Positions 12,171 to 22,561 of a stretch of 64,000 nucleotides of DNA are shown piece by piece. Made by a program: the position numbers and the translations under genes. Origin of the DNA: Eutrigla gurnardus (lineage: Eukaryota > Chordata > Actinopteri > Perciformes > Triglidae); the NCBI GenBank assembly GCA_963514095.1, contig OY741280.1:18198689-18262688 (forward strand), in the 5' to 3' direction. The notes beneath the pieces were generated by a model. It saw only the letters and a list, made by a program, of their open reading frames with translations, had not been told where the DNA came from and made no database searches. Position 1 is the stretch's first letter, and each line of letters begins with the position of its first letter.

Positions 12171-13855
12171 TTCTGCTGTTGCCCCGCTGGACAGACTCTT
12201 GTCACCGCTGTCACTCCACGTCATTAATTTAAGTGTCTTTGTCTTGTGATGCATACTCTTTCGCAATGGTTTCAGTTATTAGTAAGCAACTTTTAAGTTA
12301 ATATAGTGAATAAATGTGCTGAAAATGTCACTCAAAGTTGCATTAATTGATTTTGAGCATGGCAGTGTGAGGATGATGATCATGATGTAATTGTCACATT
12401 ACAGAGTTTATGTCGCCTGAAATAAAGTTTGTGGTTAACATAAGCTTAAAAGATTTAAAAGTTTTGTTCTGTTAAAAAAAACTTTATTTAGTTTGCCACA
12501 GAACCGATTTTCTGGAATAATTCAAAATGCAATGAAAAAAGTGTGGTGTTAATTTGAGTCCTATATTCACCCTCTTTTAGCTCTGTTTTTGGTCTCCACC
12601 AACTCCAAAGGGAAATATCTGTGTGTTTCGCTGCTAAATGCTCCATTTTATTCACCAGCTGGTCCCGAAATGTGTCTGTTTGATGTTTGATGTTTAGCAT
12701 GGTCGTGTTCAGTGGGATTTTTTTTTTTTTTTGTATTTTTTTTAAAGATTTTTTTGAGGCATAGACGCCTTTTATTAGCAGTGGATAGATCGGAATCATG
12801 AGAAGAGAGAGAGGGGATGTGACATGCAGCAAAGGACCTCCGGCTGGGATTCGAACCGGGGTCGGCTGCGTATGTACGTTTGTACATGGCATGTGCTCTA
12901 ACCACTCCGCCAACCGCGCGCCGTTCAGTGGTATTTTAGCGCTTTAATGAACTGAACTACCGAACCTACAAAACCAAAACAATGAGCTGAAAGGTGTTAA
13001 AAGAGGAGGAACTGCAGAGTCGGAAATAATTTGCACTTGGAGAGGCAGAATAGTAATAGTCTGACTAAGTCCTCTGTTACGTACTCCATCTGCATGAGTC
13101 CTGTTTGGGAAAACCTTTTTAACGCCACCCACGCCTCCATTATCGCTCGCTTCACATGATAACAACTGGACATTCATCAGAATTTCACCTCCTTGTCATC
13201 GTCAGGAAACCAGGAATCCTTCAGTAAAGACTATCTGCTGGTCCGATGGCACGGCTCGATCAAAGTCCCGTTCACATCTCGCTGACCTATAAAACCTCGG
13301 ACAACAAAAGCCTACTTTGTCTCTAAGCTGTGGATCAATATGTATGTTTACTTTCAAATGAAGTAATCAAACGCAACAATGGAGTGTTTGTCCTGCAACA
13401 GAGTGACAAAATACCAGCGTTTATATTCTTATCTGCTGATATTTCTTTGTCCTAAATGTCTCTGTGACGTCATCTAACTAATTACAATTAAATGTCATAT
13501 AACATAATACATATATATAAATTTTCTCCATTTATTGATGGTCAATTTCAAATTTGACATTTTTAACAATGTATATATATTCCACATAAACACTGTTGGC
13601 CATAAAGTTTGAATATGTTGTTTTCAGACAAAATCCTCTGTTTATTCCTATTTAAATGCATCAGTAACGCAATGATTACATTATGTGTCCCAATGAATTC
13701 ATGCATACCATTTGTTTGGCGCTATAAAAGTCATCAGTGGTGTCATCACTGACGTAACGCCGTAAGTGTGATGTGGAAGCAGCTTTGACAGCACGGCACT
13801 CTGCGCTGGACTTTACTCCTGAGATTCCTCTGCTGTGTGCGACCCGGCAAGCCTT
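12171..13855. other. Intergenic spacer between divergent apoA-IV-like genes
   Basis: This 1.7-kb spacer separates the two TATA boxes. It contains one SINE (12721-12922), a short AT-rich tract with TATATATA (about 13508-13580), and an isolated CTATAAAAC (13287-13295) preceded by CAAAGTCCC (13261-13269). I see no exon after that isolated TATA. Confidence 0.6.
12721..12922 (-). mobile_element. tRNA-derived SINE with target-site duplication
   Basis: Read on the minus strand it begins GGCGCGCGGTTGGCGGAGTGG, a tRNA-like head with an A box (TGGCGGAGTGG). A B box follows (GGTTCGAATCC). The body then contains CTTTGCTGCATGTCACAT and CCCCTCTCTCTC, and it ends in an A-rich tail (plus-strand T run at 12721-12733). 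It is flanked by a 14-base direct repeat with one mismatch, GTTCAGTGGGATTT (12707-12720) and GTTCAGTGGTATTT (12923-12936). That is the mark of LINE-driven insertion. The head is not a functional tRNA gene because the acceptor stem does not close. Confidence 0.88.
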
Positions 13856-13915
13856 TATAAACTCAGCCGTGAGCCGAACACTCACTGTATCCGACAGCAA
13901 GCTCATACCACACAG
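13808..13915 (+). promoter_or_regulatory. Promoter and noncoding exon 1 of apoA-IV-like copy 2
   Basis: GGACTTTAC lies at 13808-13816 and TATAAA at 13856-13861. The noncoding exon, starting about 30 bases later, ends at 13915 (CACAG|gtgaga). The GGACTTTAC nonamer is shared with the promoter of copy 1, but the spacing to TATA differs (48 versus 22 bases). Confidence 0.6.
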
Positions 13916-14003
13916 GTGAGACGACAGCAGGATCATGGCTCTTCTCAGGTTATCATGTTAAAAATAACCACTAACAGCTAATTGTTTCTCCTCAGCATCA
14001 GTC

Positions 14004-14959
14004 ATGAAGGTCCTCGTGGTGCTCGTCCTCGCCGTTTTCACGGGTAAGAGTGGTGTTTTTTTTGTTGTAATTTGGGTGAAAATTGTTTAGAACAAGAAGT
14101 TTCCAGCGTTCAACACGTGCTTTTGACTTCCTCTGGTCAGCAGGTTGCAATGCCAACACCATGTGGGAAAACCAGCCCAAGCAGCAGGTCGACATGGTGA
14201 AAGATGCTTTCTGGGACTACGTCGCCAAGGCAACCACCACCGCCGAGGACTCGCTGAAGCAGATCAGACAGTCCGAGCTGGGAAAGGAACTGAAGTAAGA
14301 GTCTCAAAGTGTGAAGGAAATGAAATAATTAGTTATAATTATAATAATTAGTTATCATCAAGAACAGTTTGAGTATTTGTTGTAAGTTCCAGAGGGTGAT
14401 GAATACACAAACTTATTTCCGTTCATGTCTCTGCAGCACCCTCATCTCTGACAGCACCGACGCCGTCAACAAGCTCTCCGACACCCTCCGGACCCAGGTG
14501 TCCCCTCTGACCCAGGACCTCATGTCTAAAGTCTCCCAGGAGGCCGAGCTGCTGAAGAGCCGTCTGCAGAAAGATCTGACCGCCGTGAGAGATAACCTGC
14601 AGCCCTACGCCGAGGAGCTGGTGGCCGACCTCCAGAAGCAGGTGGAGGAGATGAAGCAGGACGCGGTCCCCTACACCGGGTCCCTGGACACCGAGGCCCT
14701 GAAGGCCCTGCAGGCCCAGATGGTCCCCTACACCGAGGAGATCATGGAGAAGATGGAGCAGAGCCTGGAGGAGTTTCAGAGGAGCATGGTCCCCCTGACC
14801 AAGAGCTTCGAGACCCAGCTGACCCAGAAGACCCAGGAGATCCAGCAGAACCTGGCTCAGAGAGGAGAGGAGATGAAGACCAAGCTGGAAGCCAGCACTC
14901 GGGACCTGCAGGCCCAGCTGGCTGCTCTGTGGGAGTCTTTCACCAAGACCACACAGTAA
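14004..14959 (+). CDS. apoa4: Apolipoprotein A-IV-like, copy 2
   Basis: This is a secreted exchangeable apolipoprotein and a close paralogue of the gene at 11026-11963. Three coding exons encode 237 aa: 14004-14043, 14144-14294 and 14437-14959. The signal peptide is MKVLVVLVLAVFTGCNA. Exon 3 (151 nt) encodes VDMVKDAFWDYVAKATTTAED. Exon 4 encodes Pro-punctuated helical repeats ending AALWESFTKTTQ, identical to copy 1. Compared with copy 1, exon 4 lacks 57 nt, in frame, between TEALKA and LQAQMVPY. Much of the remaining exon is nearly identical between copies, including bases just after the stop. A candidate ATTAAA signal is at 15112-15117. Head-to-head orientation with copy 1 suggests an inverted duplication, possibly kept similar by gene conversion. 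Orthology to a specific apoa4b copy is uncertain. Confidence 0.88.
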
Positions 14960-15117
14960 ACGGGTCATACCTCTACCGAGCTCATGGGACTGATAACAAA
15001 AGTGCAATACCTCATTCATTTTCTATGTCTTTACGTGGTTGAATGCTCTCAAAGGAATAATGTCAGTTTTTCCTCCATTATGTTACTATTTATAACAATA
15101 AGCTTTCATCTATTAAA

Positions 15118-15524
15118 CAACATTAAATAGGTGAAATGTATTTTGTGTCACTTTTTCTTTGCATTCATCAAAAAAAAAAGCTCTGAAGTCAGAAATGTAA
15201 CTTTGCTTTCCAAGAAAAGACATTTACACGTCAAAAAGTTAGATTAAAGCAAGTTTATGTAACGTTTAAGAGAAGAAATAGAAAATGAAGCGCTGTATTC
15301 ATAAAGCAGGAGAACACACCGCTATTGTTAACTACGTCTTTTTATAAACAGCTGTCTAGTCATTGTCATTTTTAGGCCACAATAGATGCTCTTTAGCAAA
15401 TCCTCAAACCAGATGATCCTCAAGTAAAATTCACCAAAACTGTATCCGTTCAAAAATAAGCCAAAAATCAGCAGAATAAAAAAATCGATACGAAAATGCA
15501 TTAGAATAATTCTCCCACTATAAC

Positions 15525-15563
<39 letters not shown>

Positions 15564-16331
15564 CAGCAAAAAGGTCTGGAAACCACCAGAGTTGCATAAA
15601 ATCTTCAATTTTGAAGTAAAATATATGAAACACAGAAACAAGGAAACACAAGTTTGCGTCCTCAATCCAACCTTTCAGGCTTGTGACCCGCCAAAATAAG
15701 GCAACATCTACTTGTGACTCATCATCATGCATTTTCTTCTTTAATTGACATCATTTTCAGAGGCATGAAGAGGTCAAATTATCCAGTTAAAGTTTACGGA
15801 AACAGGATTCTGTGAGGACATTTTTTTTCTCCTGCTTTTATATCTTGTTTATCATCTCTCAACCCTGAGGTTGGGATCTACTGACTTTATTAACAAGAGA
15901 CAACAAAAACATTGAACTTACACCTGGAAATGCAGTCAGGCCAAACGTGCATTTGCGTACTTAAAAACAATAAAGTACTTCATTGATTAGCATCAATCTG
16001 TGTGGAAGTTATGAGGTTATAAAAGGTGCATGAATGCAGGTTGTTAAAGCGGACTATGAACCAGACCGGCTGGACGATGATATGACATAACAATGACCTT
16101 TGACCTTGTGCTGTTGTCGTAGTTGGGGTCAAACAAGGACTGTGTAAAAATGTGATTGTGTTTTTTTCTGATTATATTCTGCACTTTTATTCAAAGAACT
16201 GGAATCAATCAACAGGGAGAGACTTGGCGACGTGGAGGCAGAGACGCACGCACAAGCAATAAAAGACGACAACGACGCAGTTCAACTTCGGACGCAGGTC
16301 AGCCATCCTGGCATTCATTGGATCAAAGCTG
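15118..16331. other. Spacer between apoA-IV-like copy 2 and apoeb
   Basis: I see no exon here. It holds a (GAT)n array of about 13 units at roughly 15525-15563 and otherwise AT-rich sequence up to the apoeb promoter. I looked for apoC-type exons, which sit in this cluster in other vertebrates, and saw none I could support. Confidence 0.5.
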
Positions 16332-16392
16332 TATAAATAGTGAGTGAGGAGCTCAATCAATCTCACAGACGTCACCGATCAGGATCACCGAG
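16332..16392 (+). promoter_or_regulatory. apoeb: apoeb TATA box and noncoding exon 1
   Basis: TATAAATA begins at 16332, preceded by GGATCAAAG, which resembles an HNF4 half-site. The noncoding exon ends at 16392 (CCGAG|gtgagt). The next exon starts after an acceptor at 16568-16569, eight bases before the start codon. Confidence 0.65.
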
Positions 16393-16577
16393 GTGAGTCT
16401 CGCAGCTTTTCTGCACATCTGTAACAGTCTTGGTTGTACGGAGGGTTCTAACGGTTTCAAATCTGGGTGATTTAAACTATATATTAATTTAAAAAACTGG
16501 GATGTCGAAAATGTTTGCGTTTTTGTAAGAATCTTCTCATTTTAATCTGTTTATTGTATGGTATTCCAGTTTTCATC

Positions 16578-16672
16578 ATGAGGGCTTTTGCAGTACTCCT
16601 GGTGCTGGCTGTCCTATCAGGTGAGTTCAAAACGTCTTCACACAGGACACATAACTATACTACTACTACTAT

Positions 16673-16733
<61 letters not shown>

Positions 16734-16827
16734 TCTTCTTCTCTTTAAATTATATATTAAGTTTATTTTAAATGGGCTTTTTTGACATAACAGACATCAG
16801 GAAGAAGACATAGATACACGAATATAT

Positions 16828-16887
<60 letters not shown>

Positions 16888-17019
16888 GAGAAAGAACGAA
16901 AGAAAGAAAGAAAGAGAACGAAAGAAAGAGAGAGAGAAAGCAAGAAAGAAAGAAAGAAAAAAAAAAGACAGAACGAAAGAAAGAAAGAAAGAAAGAAAAA
17001 AGAAAGAGAGAAAGAACGA

Positions 17020-17059
<40 letters not shown>

Positions 17060-18564
17060 GAGAAAGAGAGTGAAAGAAAGGAGGAAGAAAGAAAGTAAAT
17101 ACTCATACTACTACTACTACTACTACTCCTACTACTCCTACTACTACTACTCCTAGTACTCATACTGCTACTACTTCTAAATCCTGGCTCCTTGGTGTCC
17201 ATGTTGTCCTTGATTAAGAACATTTTCCCTCCAGCAGTGAAGAGAAATCCCTGAAAGCTTTTTTGTGCGTCTCTGTGAAACCGCAGGCTGCCATGCACGA
17301 AGTGTCCCTCTGCCGGTTTCTAAGAACCCGTGGGAAATCACGGTCGACAAGTTCAACGACTATTTCACCGATCTGAATTCCAAGGCCGACCAAGTGCTGA
17401 AGGACATCCAGAGCTCCGAGATCAGCCGCGAACTGGAGTGAGTTCATTTACCGTTTTCTGGGGGAAAGTCCTGAATCAATCGGACCTTTCATGTCTCATA
17501 CATGATGTCTACATATTTGTCATATTAAATAAATCCGTGTGAACACCGTAACCAGGACAGGCCTTTATGAATCTGGGTCTTTGTGTTCCTGTCGGACTCA
17601 CTCAAGTGTTTTAGGAACGTCTCGCCACAGTGTTGCTCTGGTTACGCAACATTCTGGCCTCCGCTGAGTGGGAGGAGGTCAATAATCAGCATGTGTGGCT
17701 GAGGTGAGACATGTAAAGAGCTGCTGACTAAGACCTGCAGCGGTCTCAAGTCCACTTCCCTGACATCTTATGTGGACTTTTATTGGTTCAGTCGAAACCT
17801 TTTTATCGTTGCCCTGATTTCTTGGACATGGAAGGCCTCAATCAGTGCCAATTATTATCTTTGCATGGTTTTATCTCAGTCTTGACCCCCTTCGGATCCC
17901 AAAACACGTCCCAAAAACCACCAACAATGTCGTGAAACCCGTCTGTCTCAACAGCACCCTGATCCAGGACAGCATGGCCGAGCTGGCCCTGTACAAGGAA
18001 GACCTGGAGACCAAGCTGGGCCCGCACACCCAGGGCGCCGCGGAGAACCTGGGCCAAGACCTGCAGAAGCTGGTCGACAAGCTGGGCGACCACATGAGCG
18101 AGGGCCAGGAGCAGATGGAGAAGTACAGCCAGGAGCTGCGGACCATGATGGAGCAGAACGCCGAAGACGTCAGGGTCAGGGTCTCCGCCTACACCCGCAA
18201 GATGAAGAAACGCCTCAACAAGGACTCTCAGGACATCAAGAGGTGAGTGAGAGCCGGTGTAGAGGGGCGGCGTCTGCTCAACCAGTAAGACACTCTGTTT
18301 CTACTCGTCTGTTTTATATCGTTAATATTGATGCTGAGTCATGTTTTAATAGTCTCATTGCTCGTTTTTAATGTGTTTCCAGAAAGCAGTATTGATTAGT
18401 CGATGGACAGATAATTAATTGTCAGCTATTGTGGTAACCTGTTAATTATTTAAATCATATTTCACGCAAACTTTTTCATATTTATGGTGTTTTTTTATGA
18501 TTGATTAGGATATTATATTGTAGAATAATGTATAGAAGAAAGTCATAGTATACTAGAATGAATA

Positions 18565-18638
<74 letters not shown>

Positions 18639-19292
18639 ATTTGCAATATTAATATTTGTTTGTAGAAAAAGATCATATATAATATACATTTATATTTATA
18701 TTGGTCCTTAAAGGAGACATTGATGCTAATTTCTAGGTTCATATTTGTTTTTCTCCATGGATTTTTAATATGGAGTATTTTTGATGCTTTCACAGGATTT
18801 ATATAGTACTGACCTGCTTTATAATAAAACTTTTTTTTTTTTACAATATTGGTCCTTTAAGTGTGACTTTTGACTGCTTTTATACACCATCTAACAGCCT
18901 TTTCTTCCCAGCATGCTGAAGCTGAAACAGTTTGGTAAATCAGACGTTTCTGAGTCGTATTCTTCAGTTCTCTGCTCTGTCCTCGTCTCAGACACGCGAA
19001 CGACTTCCTGGAGCAGTTCCAGTCCAGCACCTCAAACAACATGGAGGAGGCGAGGACCCGCTTGGACCCTTTTTTCGCTCAGGTGCGTGACAACGCCCAG
19101 GCCAAGATCACCACCCTGAACGACCTGCTGAGCTCGCAGGCGGACAACATCCAGGTGAAGATCCAGAGCAGCGCCGAGGACCTGAAGGTGCGCTTGGAGG
19201 AAACCGCTGAAGAGGTGCGATCCACGCTGGAGGACAAGCTGGAGGAGCTGAAGACCTGGTTCCAGCCTTACGTCTCCATGTTCAGTGTCTGA
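16578..19292 (+). CDS. apoeb: Apolipoprotein Eb
   Basis: ApoE is a secreted lipid-transport protein that docks lipoproteins to LDL-receptor family members. Four coding exons encode 260 aa: 16578-16620, 17287-17437, 17955-18242 and 18992-19292. The signal peptide is MRAFAVLLVLAVLSGCHA. The N-terminal exon reads NPWEITVDKFNDYFTDLNSK. A strongly basic stretch, TRKMKKRLNKDSQDIKR (about residues 145-161), matches the position and character of the receptor- and heparin-binding helix of apoE. It separates this gene from the neighbouring A-IV-like copies, which lack it. An intron follows directly, in the region that mammals encode in one last exon. The C-terminal exon has amphipathic repeats ending EELKTWFQPYVSMFSV. 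A poly(A) signal follows at 19311-19316. Introns 2 and 4 carry large simple repeats. At 260 aa it is slightly shorter than teleost apoEb proteins I recall (about 280). Confidence 0.92.
16656..17180 (+). repeat. Simple-repeat block filling apoeb intron 2
   Basis: A (CTA/TAC)n array (about 16656-16730) is followed by a purine-only AAAG-type array (about 16829-17098) with scattered GAGA, GAACG and A-run interruptions. A second TAC/TCC array follows (about 17101-17177). Together they fill most of the 666-bp intron between 16621 and 17286. Confidence 0.9.
18568..18634 (+). repeat. (TA)n microsatellite in apoeb intron
   Basis: About 33 uninterrupted TA units lie in the intron between apoeb exons ending at 18242 and starting at 18992. 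Confidence 0.95.
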
Positions 19293-19310
19293 AAGGAACA
19301 CCTCAGTCTG

Positions 19311-19316
19311 AATAAA
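19311..19316 (+). terminator. apoeb: apoeb poly(A) signal
   Basis: A canonical AATAAA lies 19 bases after the apoeb stop codon, which implies a very short 3'UTR. Confidence 0.8.
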
Positions 19317-19816
19317 GATTCTCAAATTTGTTTCATCAAAAATGTCTCAGTGTTACTCTTGTTTCTGAAAGTTTCATTGTTTGCACATTAAATGATGACA
19401 ACAAAAAGGTGAAGGATTGGAAAATAACTCACTTTTGGGGTGAATATTATGCTGAAATCAATACAGACTGCGATCAAATATGGCATAATAATCATAATAA
19501 TAACATTATTTTGTTACTGAGAGACTTGTGACCATTTACATTAGTCCCAATAAAAGTAGGCTAAGGGTCATAAAAACAGCACTCAGGGAGGATAAAACAA
19601 AATATTTTCCTGTAAGATCCATTCACAAAGTTTAAATCTGAAGTAGAATTTATGAATGATTTATGGATTTGCTGATGAGTGTCTCTATTTTCAGTTTTGT
19701 GACATATTTCTGAGTGAAACACTGATGAAATAACTCCAGAAACATCGTCAGCTTGTTACTCAAGATGATATTTTACTTTCATTGTTAAAACATGATCCAC
19801 AAACAGAGAAGCGTCC

Positions 19817-21097
19817 TCAGTGAGCGGCCATCGTGGAGCGGATCCAGTCAGTAAACCTGCAGACCTGCGGAGAACAAAACCCATACAACACCCCGATGGG
19901 TCAGTTTGGAAATTGTTATGACACGTTGAACAAGGGGATGTTGCACTCACATATGATGTAAATGGAATTTTGTAAAAATATTGGGTAAGATATCAGAAAT
20001 GTTAAGATATTTTCAGTGTAGCGATAACAGACTATAAGTTTTTGTGTCCTCATACAGCATTTGGAGTCTAAATTTCCTCCTTATATGACTAATTATAACA
20101 CATGTAGTCAAGTTTAACAACAGTGGAGGAGTTTTAAGTTCAATTTTAATAACTGAACTGAGCAACAGCTGCTCACAAAAAAACCCTCATGAGATAAAAA
20201 CTAAAAATCCATTTTTGTGGACGCATACTAAGAGTTAACCTGAGTACTTTTAACACAGACACTCCATTTAGCATCCCTGTTGGGGATCCCCACCTTGGCG
20301 TAAACCCCGGGGCGGTTCTCTTCAGCACAGCCCCATCCCCAGGACACGACGCCCTGCAGCTCCCCGTTACACACCAGGGGCCCACCGGAGTCTCCCTGAG
20401 GGAGCAAACAGAAACGTCTTAGACAATCACATTAAACGAGAGTAGCTTTGCATAAAAGTCCCTTAGAAATAAGTAAATAATCATCATAACAATGAAAGAG
20501 GAAGTGAAGAGAAGAAATAGTCCTGTTGTAATTTCAACTGTACAGCAACTTCCATTGGTTACATGTATTCTTGTTTTATGCTTGTGCTATTCTACTTTAA
20601 CTAGTTTGTATTTCCTGTTTCTTGGCTCTAACATGATGAAATATTATTCCTTTAATGATGTGTAAAGCTCTTTGAATTGCCTTGCTGCTGAAATGTGTTA
20701 TATACATATTAATTTTTGCCTAAAACACATTTCAACAGAAGCAATCGTTGAAATCACAGTTTCATGGGACAAAATTATATAAAACAAAAGCACATCGACA
20801 AGATGGCCAATAAGTCTGTGCTATTGAATGTAAAAAAAATATTTTTTTTTGTCACGTGGAACTGAATTAACATGCTCCATTAACAGGATCATATCAACAT
20901 CATAGTACAAAATGACTGACTGTCTGTTGTGTACTTGTACTTCCTCCATGTACCTGACAGGAGTCCTTCCCTCCCTCCAGGAAGCCGGCGCAGAACATGG
21001 AGGCCGTGATCCTGTTGGGGTAGGAGTTCTCACAGTCCTGCTGGGGGAGGATGGGCAGGTCCAGGCAGTGCAGGCATTTGGTACAACCGACTGGGTG

Positions 21098-21185
<88 letters not shown>

Positions 21186-22508
21186 CATTAAACTCCACAC
21201 TCCTTAAACACAACGTTGGCCCTGATAGAAGGTCAGACTTACAGGGGCTCTGGGTGGCCCCCCATCCGGAGACCAGACACTGGGTTCCTGCGGGGGCACA
21301 GCTGCTGGGCAGGGCGATGGGCCGGATATACTCATTGATCGTCGCTGGCTCGGCCAGTTTGATCAGCATGATGTCGTTGTTGATGTTGTAGCGGTCGTAG
21401 TCCGGGTGGCGGATGATGACGGCCGGAGCGATGAACTGCTCGGGGCCGTCCTTGTAGCCGATGTGGTGCTCGCCCAGACGCAGCTCGATGTCCTCGCCCC
21501 TGGGAGAGGAGGGGGAGGATAAGAGGCATGCAGATGTGGAGACCGAAAAACATCTGCAGGGTTATGGTGCATTTGTCCTTTTCTTAACTGTTACATTTCA
21601 AACTGGGATTAAGTTTTGCATTTGTTTTAGTGTTATCCTACAAACCATGTGAATATTGTACAAAAACAGAAAATTGCAAATATGACTGTGAGTTGCTGAA
21701 ACTGAAATAAAAAATAGATTAACCCATAAGAACTCAGAGCCATTTCTCCTGAAAGGAAATATTAAGTTTATTTAATCATTTAAATTAATTTGACATTATT
21801 TCCACGTTTATGTTTGTTTAAATGCGTTTATTGAATCATAATTCAATCAGCTAAATTAACTGAGCAGCTCATTCCTGTTTTTCGTGTCGGCTTTTTAATG
21901 TTAAAATGCTGACATGACATTTCTGTCACAACAATGTTTGTATAAATGTGTTCAAGAAATGCGGTCAGAGTAGTTTAAATGAAACTTAGGACGCGTTATT
22001 AACGAATTAAGGTTGTTAAAATTACTTTTAGTGACAGAAAAACAAGCTTTCTGGAATAAGTATCTGAGATGTGAATGCAGAAGCTGATAGAAGGAGATCT
22101 CCAGGTTGTTAAGGGTAAAAACTAAAAACGTACTTATAGCAGTGAGCAGCAGTGACGACCCAGCGGTCGTTGATCAGGGTTCCCCCGCAGTAGTGCCATC
22201 CGTTGTTGAGGGACACCTGCCAGGGGACGGAGTGATCCCGGCACTCGTAGCCGCCCACGATCTTGTCGTCAAAGCCGAGGGCGGCTGTGTGGGAGACGAC
22301 GGAGGAGGAGGAGGAGGGAACAGGGAAATGTGTGTGAAACCAACAACGCCGGCATGTTGGTAAAGGTCGTGACCTCGAAATGTTCGATACACCCGAGAAA
22401 AACATCCAAAACAAAGATTTGATTCTAAAGGCCTTCCAACAAAAAAGCTGTATTCCCCTCAGACTTACCGTTGGTGGCCACCAACACGAGCAAAGTGAGG
22501 AGCAGCAT
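19817..22508 (-). CDS. Trypsinogen (trypsin-type serine protease)
   Basis: This is a secreted pancreatic-type endopeptidase that cleaves after Lys/Arg. Six minus-strand exons encode 244 aa: 22469-22508, 22134-22284, 21243-21499, 20954-21090, 20294-20395 and 19817-19864. The signal peptide is MLLLTLLVLVATNAALG. A short acidic activation peptide, FDDK, precedes IVGGYEC at residue 22. The catalytic triad is intact: His in VVTAAHC, Asp in NNDIMLIKL and Ser in GDSGGP. The specificity Asp is in GGKDSCQGDSGG. The C-terminus VCRFTDWIRSTMAAH is on its own 48-nt exon, whereas typical trypsin genes end in one exon starting at GDSGG. Two extra cysteines occur in FGCTKCLHCLDLPIL. Exon 4's acceptor abuts a (TG)43 array. 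A TTTAAA at 22556-22561 may serve as TATA box about 50 bases before the start. I do not assign a specific trypsin subgroup. Confidence 0.9.
21099..21184 (+). repeat. (CA)43 microsatellite at a trypsin splice acceptor
   Basis: An uninterrupted dinucleotide array of 86 bases lies in trypsin intron 3. On the gene's strand it reads (TG)43 followed by ACACCCAG and then exon 4, so it occupies the place of the polypyrimidine tract. Confidence 0.95.
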
Positions 22509-22561
22509 GGCGGCGGTTCTTTGGGACGTCTGGACGTCTCATTGAACGCCTCTCATTTAAA

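Noticed and set aside
12488..12913. 141-codon open frame on the minus strand
   Set aside because: It is a chance frame running through the SINE and its A tail.
12840..12922. tRNA-like sequence with A and B boxes (minus strand)
   Set aside because: It continues into a SINE body with an A tail and target duplications, and no acceptor stem closes; it is a SINE head, not a tRNA gene.
14423..15019. 198-codon Leu/Gly-rich minus-strand frame
   Set aside because: It is the antisense frame of the apoA-IV-like repeat exon, kept open by its biased codon use.
16768..17298. 176-codon Ser/Phe-rich frame on the minus strand
   Set aside because: It is the translation of the AAAG simple repeat in apoeb intron 2.
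20821..21369. 182-codon minus-strand frame containing a Val-Cys repeat
   Set aside because: It reads through the trypsin intron and (TG)43 array; the true exons 3 and 4 use splice sites on either side of the repeat.
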